Positions 1 to 5,416 of a stretch of DNA of 16,280 nucleotides are shown here, piece by piece. The notes below the pieces were generated by a model. The model ran no database searches. It worked only from the letters and a program-made list of their open reading frames with translations, and was not told the origin of the DNA. The stretch spans positions 1 through 16,280 of the forward strand of contig JALOCD010000101.1 of the NCBI GenBank assembly GCA_023228025.1, given 5' to 3'. Position 1 is the first letter of the stretch; each line of letters starts with the position of its first letter. Both the position numbers and the translations under genes were made by a program. Source of the stretch: Prolixibacteraceae bacterium (GTDB lineage Bacteria > Bacteroidota > Bacteroidia > Bacteroidales > Prolixibacteraceae).

Positions 1-84
1 TAATGTTTCAAAACTAAGTTATTGAACATGTAACAGGGCGGGTCTTTCTGGGACAATGCGCGACTTTTCAGTGACTTATGACAG

Positions 85-126
85 AAATCGGTACGATTTT
101 TACTTTTCGATTCACCGTACCGATTT
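85..126. repeat. 11-bp perfect inverted repeat
   Basis: The arm AAATCGGTACG (85-95) is exactly repeated in inverted form as CGTACCGATTT (116-126), with a 20-nt spacer. A further GTACCGG follows at 128-134. No T-run follows either arm, so it is not an obvious terminator. It could be a cruciform or operator-like site, or the remnant of a repeat element; I cannot tell which. Confidence 0.6.
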
Positions 127-189
127 AGTACCGGGTTTATCGTTAAAATTGGCTTTTCTTTGTCTTTTGGTTGGTATAGGTAAAAAGAC

Positions 190-224
190 AAAAGCCCTCT
201 AAACGTTGAATTTAGAAGGCTTTT
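190..224 (-). terminator. Rho-independent terminator of the tRNA-Lys transcript
   Basis: The arms 190-203 and 211-224 form a 14-bp stem with one mismatch and a 7-nt loop. Read on the minus strand, the stem is followed by a T-rich tract (ttttgtcttttt). It begins about 35 nt past the 3' end of the minus-strand tRNA, the expected place for its terminator. Confidence 0.75.
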
Positions 225-258
225 CCTGATTTGTCGGTAAAGTGTCTTTTACCTTTTG

Positions 259-331
259 TGACCCAGCTGGGGCTCGAACCCAGGACCCCATCCTTAAAAG
301 GGATGTGCTCTACCTGCTGAGCTACTGAGTC
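259..331 (-). tRNA. tRNA-Lys, anticodon TTT
   Basis: The minus strand folds as a complete 73-nt cloverleaf. The acceptor GACTCAG pairs with CTGGGTC (one G-T pair), the D stem is GCTC/GAGC, and the anticodon stem CATCC/GGATG encloses the loop CTTTTAA with anticodon TTT. The T arm is CTGGG-TTCGAGC-CCCAG and the discriminator base is A. No CCA is encoded after it (the next bases are CAA), so CCA must be added after transcription. It has its own promoter at 366-396 and a terminator at 190-224, so it appears to be a single-gene transcript. Confidence 0.97.
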
Positions 332-365
332 ATCCTTGTAATTCCTTTGTTTTTCAAAGGCACGG

Positions 366-396
366 CAAAGATAGCCCATTTTTTTTAAACACCCAA
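366..396 (-). promoter_or_regulatory. Promoter of tRNA-Lys (Bacteroidota type)
   Basis: On the minus strand there is a -33 TTG (394-396), a 20-nt spacer and a -7 TATCTTTG (366-373) matching TAnnTTTG. The box ends 34 nt before the first base of the tRNA, leaving a short 5' leader for processing. Confidence 0.75.
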
Positions 397-503
397 TGCA
401 GCCTTAAAAAAAAATGATTTTCGATAAAATATTTTGCATATACCTTAATATCAATCAGATACAAAAATAAATTGACTATATATTTTAATCCGCTAAAAAG
501 CGC

Positions 504-511
504 TACTTTTG
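504..511 (+). promoter_or_regulatory. Candidate -7 box upstream of the short-chain dehydrogenase
   Basis: TACTTTTG matches TAnnTTTG and lies 48 nt before the ATG at 560. I see no TTG at the expected -33 distance, so this is a partial match. The box sits in a small palindrome TAC-TTTT-GTA (504-513). Confidence 0.45.
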
Positions 512-559
512 TATCAACAATAGGATTAAACGGTAAAATAAGTACTTAACTAATTGTCA

Positions 560-1372
560 ATGAACGGTAAAGTAGTAATTATAACTGGAGCCTCTTCAGG
601 TATAGGCCGTGCACTGGCTATAGAATACGCGAAACGGGGTGCCTCACTTTCCCTGGCCGCCAGAAGAATTGACAGGTTGAATGAGCTTCAAACAATCCTC
701 AAACCATCGGAAGTACTGGTCACACAGACTGATGTTACCAGCGAGTCGGCATGCAGGGAGCTTATAGAATGTACCATCCGGAGATTTGGACGGGTTGATG
801 TTTTAATCAACAATGCCGGCTTGTCCATGCGGGCCCTTTTTGACGACATTGATCTGAATAGTTTCAAACAGGTAATGGATGTGAATTTTTATGGAACCGT
901 CTACTGCACCAAATATGCGCTTCCGTTTTTGATCAAAAGTAAAGGTTCTCTGGTCGGCATTATCTCAATTGCCGGACATGTTGGCCTACCGGCCCGTTCG
1001 GCCTATTCTGCCTCTAAATTTGCTGTTCGCGGGCTGTTGGATACCATCCGACTTGAAAATTTGTACACAGGTCTTCATGTATTGGTTGCTGCTCCCGGTT
1101 TTACGACCTCCGAGATAAGAAAATCAGCGCTGAAGGCTGATGGAAAACCGCAAGGGGAAACTCCCAGACAAGAAGAGAAAATGATGAGCGCGGAGGTTTG
1201 CGCTCATTTGGTGGTGAATGCCATTGAGAAGAGGAAGAGATCTCTCGTGTTGACATTTAAAGAGGGAAAGCTCTCCGTGTTTCTGGGCAAAATCTTTCCC
1301 AATTTATTGGATCGGCTTACATTCTCACACATGGCCAAGGAGCATGATTCACCGCTGGTTAAAAAATTCTGA
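560..1372 (+). CDS. Short-chain dehydrogenase/reductase (SDR family)
   Basis: This is a 270-residue NAD(P)-dependent oxidoreductase of the classical SDR fold; the substrate cannot be read from sequence. The cofactor-binding glycine motif TGASSGIG is at residues 9-16, the NNAG motif at 84-87, the structural Asn at 109, and the catalytic Ser136, Tyr149 and Lys153 (YSASK) are all present. The region after PG (179-180) is the variable substrate loop, and the tail (about 235-270) is hydrophobic then basic, so a peripheral membrane association is possible. I start it at ATG 560: a TTG at 554 is in frame but adds only two residues, while the ATG places the first beta strand directly at the N terminus. 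It stands alone on its strand and converges with the exporter gene, 30 bp apart. Confidence 0.93.
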   Translation: MNGKVVIITGASSGIGRALAIEYAKRGASLSLAARRIDRLNELQTILKPSEVLVTQTDVTSESACRELIECTIRRFGRVDVLINNAGLSMRALFDDIDLNSFKQVMDVNFYGTVYCTKYALPFLIKSKGSLVGIISIAGHVGLPARSAYSASKFAVRGLLDTIRLENLYTGLHVLVAAPGFTTSEIRKSALKADGKPQGETPRQEEKMMSAEVCAHLVVNAIEKRKRSLVLTFKEGKLSVFLGKIFPNLLDRLTFSHMAKEHDSPLVKKF

Positions 1373-1402
1373 GTAAAGCATCTTGCACAACAAGTAATCT
1401 GA

Positions 1403-2035
1403 TTATATCCCTACTGTCTGAAGGTAGATAAAGAAAGCAACGGCGACCAGGATGACGCCCAATCCAATGATCTTGTTTGCCCAGTAGAGTGTACTAATGG
1501 TTAATTTGTGCCTGAATAGATTGGCAAAACCGGTGATGATGAACCACCACAAGGATCCACCAATAAAAATACCTCCAAATGTCAGCAATGCTTCCAAAGG
1601 CCTTGAGAATTGTAAGACGATGCTGTATCCTGTGAAAATAGCCATGAAAACAAAGACGGATAGCGGATTAGACAAGGTCACAAGAAAGGTGGTCAGGAAA
1701 TCCTGCAGGTGCGAAGAACCCCTTCGTTTGTAATCTTGAATCTGCTTCGTTGGATTTGACCTGAAAATATAGATTCCCAGCAGAAGCAAAACAAAGAATC
1801 CAACCAATTTAAAGTAAAGTTCGTAGGCCCTGATAAAATCGATAATGATAGAGAGGCCAAATCCAGCCACCAAGGCATAAACAGTATCCGCGGTAGCAAT
1901 ACCTATCCCGGAAAAAATGCCAGACTTCCAATTCTTGTTAACAGTCCTTTGAATACACAAAATTCCCAGTGGTCCCAATGGGATGGATACGGCAAGACCG
2001 GTAACAACTCCTTTCCACAGCAAATTAAAATCCAT
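1403..2035 (-). CDS. LysE/RhtB-family amino-acid exporter
   Basis: This is a 210-residue inner-membrane protein with about six hydrophobic segments (roughly residues 5-27, 39-65, 72-91, 110-135, 148-172 and 185-205), the normal length and topology for LysE/RhtB exporters. Family-like sequence includes the proline/glycine-rich first helix (SIPLGPLGIL, 17-26), the second helix GIATADTVYALVAGFG (45-60) and the NP pair in the fourth helix (123-124). The family exports amino acids or related small molecules; the substrate is not predictable here. It is transcribed away from the alpha/beta hydrolase across a 137-bp divergent spacer and converges with the SDR gene. A -7 box lies only five bases before the start codon, so the mRNA may be almost leaderless. 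Confidence 0.9.
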   Translation of the reverse strand: MDFNLLWKGVVTGLAVSIPLGPLGILCIQRTVNKNWKSGIFSGIGIATADTVYALVAGFGLSIIIDFIRAYELYFKLVGFFVLLLLGIYIFRSNPTKQIQDYKRRGSSHLQDFLTTFLVTLSNPLSVFVFMAIFTGYSIVLQFSRPLEALLTFGGIFIGGSLWWFIITGFANLFRHKLTISTLYWANKIIGLGVILVAVAFFIYLQTVGI

Positions 2036-2040
2036 AAATA

Positions 2041-2048
2041 CAAAAATA
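2041..2048 (-). promoter_or_regulatory. Candidate -7 box immediately ahead of the LysE-type gene
   Basis: The minus strand reads TATTTTTG, matching TAnnTTTG, and only five bases separate it from the ATG. Transcription would then begin at or next to the start codon. No TTG lies at the expected -33 spacing, which weakens the call. Confidence 0.45.
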
Positions 2049-2172
2049 GGGGAATTTCTTATTTCTAGATGCTTTCTGCAAAAATCAGCAAGTTATCCAG
2101 AGATATTTGGTTATTTTTAGGCGGTTAACGCCAACATGAAATCCAGTTTTTTGATTGTAAAACTTAAAAGAC

Positions 2173-3084
2173 TTGAAGGTGAAAAAAAATATTTACTTGA
2201 TTCTTTTCTTTATGATATTCAGTCATTATTCTCAATCACAAACTATTGTGAAACTTTGGCCGGATGGAACTCCTGGTCCTGTTGTCTGTCCTAAACCAGA
2301 AGAGACTTTTGAAGGCAGGAGAGTACGATATGTGTCTGAACCTACTTTGACTGTTTATTTACCTGCCAGAGAGCAAAACACGGGGGTTGCATTAATAGTT
2401 TGCCCGGGTGGAGGTTACGGCATGGAGGCCATGGACCACGAAGGTTATGATGTAGCTGAATTTCTTCAAAGCCATGGCGTTGCCGGAATCGTATTAAAGT
2501 ACAGATTGCCTTATGGACATTCGGAAATACCGCTTCAGGATGCCCAGCAGGCGATGAGAATGGTAAGGTTGCACGCAGAAAAGTGGGCTGTCGATCCCAC
2601 AAAGATAGGAATCGCAGGGTTTTCTGCAGGGGGACATTTGGCATCCACCCTTTCAACCCACTTTGATACAGGTGATAAGGATGCAAATACTCCAATTGGT
2701 AAGTTAAGCTGTCGCCCTGATTTTTCTGTTCTCCTTTATCCTGTAGTAACCTTTAAAGAGGAGTGGGGCCATATGGGATCCAGGGAAAATTTGATTGGCA
2801 AAACCAATGACTGGAAGATAATTGAAAAATTCAGCAACGAATTGCAGGTAACCAAACAGACGCCGCCTGCTTTTATCGCACTAGCGGATGATGATACCGG
2901 TGTTAAACCACGAAACAGTATCGAATATTATTTGTCATTGAAAAGGGAAGGTATCCAGGCCGAGCTACACATTTTCAGGGAGGGCGGACATGGATTTGGG
3001 ATGCACAAAACCGGCAAAGCACACGATCAATGGCCGTTGATGATGGTTGAATGGATGAAAGCCATGAAATACATCAAAAAATGA
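2173..3084 (+). CDS. Secreted alpha/beta hydrolase (acetyl-esterase/BD-FAE-like)
   Basis: This 303-residue serine hydrolase resembles the secreted esterases that remove acetyl or acyl groups from sugars and polysaccharides in Bacteroidota. An N-terminal signal peptide (basic start, hydrophobic 6-18, likely cleavage near SQS-QT at 22-23) points to export. The oxyanion-hole sequence CPGGGYG is at 77-83, the nucleophile Ser151 sits in GFSAGG (149-154), the acid is probably Asp240 or Asp241 in ALADDD, and the base is His273 in GGHGFG. A stop at 2158 closes the frame upstream, so the start must be TTG 2173 (or GTG 2179); only these keep the signal peptide. Its stop overlaps the start of the Nudix gene by four bases (ATGA), indicating translational coupling. 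The exact substrate is inferred only by family resemblance. Confidence 0.88.
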   Translation: MKVKKNIYLILFFMIFSHYSQSQTIVKLWPDGTPGPVVCPKPEETFEGRRVRYVSEPTLTVYLPAREQNTGVALIVCPGGGYGMEAMDHEGYDVAEFLQSHGVAGIVLKYRLPYGHSEIPLQDAQQAMRMVRLHAEKWAVDPTKIGIAGFSAGGHLASTLSTHFDTGDKDANTPIGKLSCRPDFSVLLYPVVTFKEEWGHMGSRENLIGKTNDWKIIEKFSNELQVTKQTPPAFIALADDDTGVKPRNSIEYYLSLKREGIQAELHIFREGGHGFGMHKTGKAHDQWPLMMVEWMKAMKYIKK

Positions 3085-3623
3085 TCCGGGAGACCAATCA
3101 GCTATTTTCCCATTGTCCCAAATGCGGTTCATCATTTTTTCATACCAGGGACATGGGCAGGTCTTTTAAGTGCGAAGAGTGCCAATTCCATTATTACATC
3201 AATAGTTCGGCAGCAGTAGCTTGCCTGATAATCAATGATTCAGGGGAACTTTTGCTAACCCGGAGGGCTTTTGAACCCAACAAGGGAATGTTAGACCTGC
3301 CGGGAGGATTCGTTGAACCGATGGAATCGGCTGAAGAGGCTGTTATCAGGGAAATAAAGGAGGAATTGAACCTTCGGGTTACCAAAATAAGATATTTGGT
3401 CTCATATCCGAATATGTATCCCTACTCCTATTTTGTAGTACCAACTGTTGATATGGCCTACATATGCGAAGTGGAGGGGCTCGATTGTCTTGAGCCGGAT
3501 GATGATGTGGCTTCCATTGAATTTATCAGACCCGATAAAATTGATTTGAATGCTCTGTGTGCCAATAGTATGAGACAAATTATTCAGTTTTACCTCAAAA
3601 ATGGGTCTTTAATTAATTATTGA
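3081..3623 (+). CDS. Nudix hydrolase with N-terminal zinc ribbon
   Basis: This 180-residue cytoplasmic enzyme should hydrolyse a nucleoside diphosphate linked to another group (nucleotide sugars, NADH or damaged nucleotides are the usual candidates). A zinc ribbon, Cys12/Cys15 and Cys31/Cys34, precedes the Nudix fold as in NudC-like enzymes. The Nudix box runs from Gly76 to Leu98 with Glu82, Arg90-Glu91 and Glu94-Glu95; the usual late Gly is Asn97. I chose ATG 3081 because it overlaps the hydrolase stop as ATGA and starts just before the zinc ribbon; an in-frame ATG at 3051 would only add ten residues inside the previous gene. The next gene begins two bases after the stop (or overlaps it if TTG 3620 is used). 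Confidence 0.9.
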   Translation: MIRETNQLFSHCPKCGSSFFHTRDMGRSFKCEECQFHYYINSSAAVACLIINDSGELLLTRRAFEPNKGMLDLPGGFVEPMESAEEAVIREIKEELNLRVTKIRYLVSYPNMYPYSYFVVPTVDMAYICEVEGLDCLEPDDDVASIEFIRPDKIDLNALCANSMRQIIQFYLKNGSLINY

Positions 3624-3625
3624 CG

Positions 3626-5416
3626 ATGATAATTTCCGAGCGTATTTCCGGTTTGAGGGAAGAAATGAAAAAGTATCAGATTGATGCCTATCTGATTACA
3701 GGAACAGATCCACATCTGAGTGAGTACATCCCGTATAGGTGGAAAACACGTGAATGGATCAGCGGATTTTCCGGTTCTTATGGCAGAGTCCTGGTGACAA
3801 TGGATGATGCATTGCTTTGGACGGATACCCGGTATTTCATTCAGGCAGCAGAAGAGTTAATAGGTTCGGGTATCAGTTTAATGAAAGACAGAGTGCCCGG
3901 CGCTGTCTCTGTAGAAGAATGGGTGCTAAAGAATCTGGAACCCGGTAATAAATTCGCCTTCGATGGATCCACCATTTCCACGGCCGAAGCGTTCCGTTTA
4001 ACATCCATATTGACTGCGAATGGCATCACAATTGAAGCTGACCATGATCTGGTAGGACCTATTTGGTTGGATAGACCAATCCAGTCCGATTCTACCGCAT
4101 ATGAATTCCCCCTGAATTATGCGGGAAAATCAAGGACCGAGCGGTTCGACATGGTTCGTAAAGCCCTCCTTGTGAAGAATCTTGATTCGACTGTGATCTC
4201 CTTACTCGATGATTTGGCCTGGTTATTCAATTTGAGGGGAAATGAAATTGAATATACACCCTTGGTTTCGGCCTACGGGTACATCGATTCCGATAATGTG
4301 TGGCTTTTCATCAACCCCGAACGGTTGGAGACTGATTTCAGAAATACTTTAGAAGTCGAAGGGGTTATTATCCGGCCATACACTGATTTTTATTCATTTT
4401 TATCGCGATTGGCCAACAAACGGATTCAAATTGACCCAATTCGCACAAATTTTATGGTTACCAGATCGCTTTCCGATCGAAACGAAACTGACACTTCTGT
4501 GGCCGTAGTCACTAAATTAAAGGCAGTTAAGAACAGCCATGAGATTGAAAATATAAGGAATGCTCACGTAAAAGATGGCACAGCCATGGTTTACTCGCTA
4601 TATTGGTTAAATCAGGTTGTTGGGGAAGGGAATATTACTGAGATTACTGTTGGCAAGAAGCTGAATGAGTTTAGAATGAAACAACCCTTGTTCATGGGCG
4701 ACAGTTTTCATCCAATAGTTGGGTTTGGGGCTCATGGGGCCATTGTACATTATCATGCAACGGATCAGACAAATGTCAGCATATCTCCCGACAATTTGCT
4801 TCTTATTGATTCTGGAGGGCAATACCTTGATGGAACGACCGACATCACCCGTACGATAAGTCTGGGAACACCCACCAAAAAGCAGCGGGAAGACTTCACG
4901 TGTTGTCTGAAAGCGCACATTGCGCTGGCGACTGCACAATTTCCAATTGGAACAAAGGGGCATTCGCTGGATTCAATTGCACGTAAACCACTGTGGGATA
5001 AAGGAATAAATTATGGTCATGGGACGGGACACGGAATAGGATATTTTCTGTCTGTTCACGAAGGCCCAATGAGCATCCGGACTGAATACAATGAAGAGCC
5101 AATCTCAGAAGGCCATCTTTTGTCCAATGAACCTGGCATTTACAGGGAGGGCGAATATGGTATCAGAATTGAGAATGTCCTTATCTGTAAAAGGTCCTCA
5201 TATGTTGAATTTGGTGAATTTCTTTGCTTCGAAACCGTTTCACTTTGCCCTATAGACAAGCATCTAATTGTTAGTGAACTTCTTAGCGCGGAAGAGTTAA
5301 ATTGGGTAAACCATTACCATGAAACTGTTCTCCAAAAATTATCTCCTCATATACCAGATAATGAGGTACTTGAATGGTTAAACATTCAATGTTCGCCTTT
5401 GCATTTACCCGATTAA
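3626..5416 (+). CDS. Xaa-Pro aminopeptidase (M24B, aminopeptidase P)
   Basis: This 596-residue two-metal peptidase removes an N-terminal residue preceding proline. It has the three-part layout of the long aminopeptidase P form: two creatinase-like N-terminal domains (about 1-155 and 160-300), then a pita-bread catalytic domain. All five metal ligands are visible: Asp395, Asp406, His469 (GHGTGHG), Glu502 (NEPGIY) and Glu516 (RIEN), along with the His-rich segment AIVHYHA near 373-378. No signal peptide is seen, so it is probably cytoplasmic. I prefer ATG 3626; TTG 3620 is in frame and would overlap the Nudix stop. The 3' end overlaps the longest form of the next gene by 43 bases, suggesting coupled translation. 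Confidence 0.94.
   Translation: MIISERISGLREEMKKYQIDAYLITGTDPHLSEYIPYRWKTREWISGFSGSYGRVLVTMDDALLWTDTRYFIQAAEELIGSGISLMKDRVPGAVSVEEWVLKNLEPGNKFAFDGSTISTAEAFRLTSILTANGITIEADHDLVGPIWLDRPIQSDSTAYEFPLNYAGKSRTERFDMVRKALLVKNLDSTVISLLDDLAWLFNLRGNEIEYTPLVSAYGYIDSDNVWLFINPERLETDFRNTLEVEGVIIRPYTDFYSFLSRLANKRIQIDPIRTNFMVTRSLSDRNETDTSVAVVTKLKAVKNSHEIENIRNAHVKDGTAMVYSLYWLNQVVGEGNITEITVGKKLNEFRMKQPLFMGDSFHPIVGFGAHGAIVHYHATDQTNVSISPDNLLLIDSGGQYLDGTTDITRTISLGTPTKKQREDFTCCLKAHIALATAQFPIGTKGHSLDSIARKPLWDKGINYGHGTGHGIGYFLSVHEGPMSIRTEYNEEPISEGHLLSNEPGIYREGEYGIRIENVLICKRSSYVEFGEFLCFETVSLCPIDKHLIVSELLSAEELNWVNHYHETVLQKLSPHIPDNEVLEWLNIQCSPLHLPD

Noticed and set aside
554..559. TTG start for the SDR gene at 554
   Set aside because: It adds two residues only; ATG 560 matches the usual N terminus of the fold.
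1382..1394. Short CTTG/CAAG hairpin between the convergent SDR and LysE genes
   Set aside because: Only four pairs and no T-run, so I do not call it a terminator.
2120..2132. Imperfect palindrome GGCG-GTTAAC-GCC in the divergent LysE/hydrolase spacer
   Set aside because: Short, single copy and not aligned with a clear promoter; not enough to call an operator.
2342..2695. 117-codon minus-strand frame
   Set aside because: Complement of the alpha/beta hydrolase; that gene's catalytic motifs are intact in this stretch.
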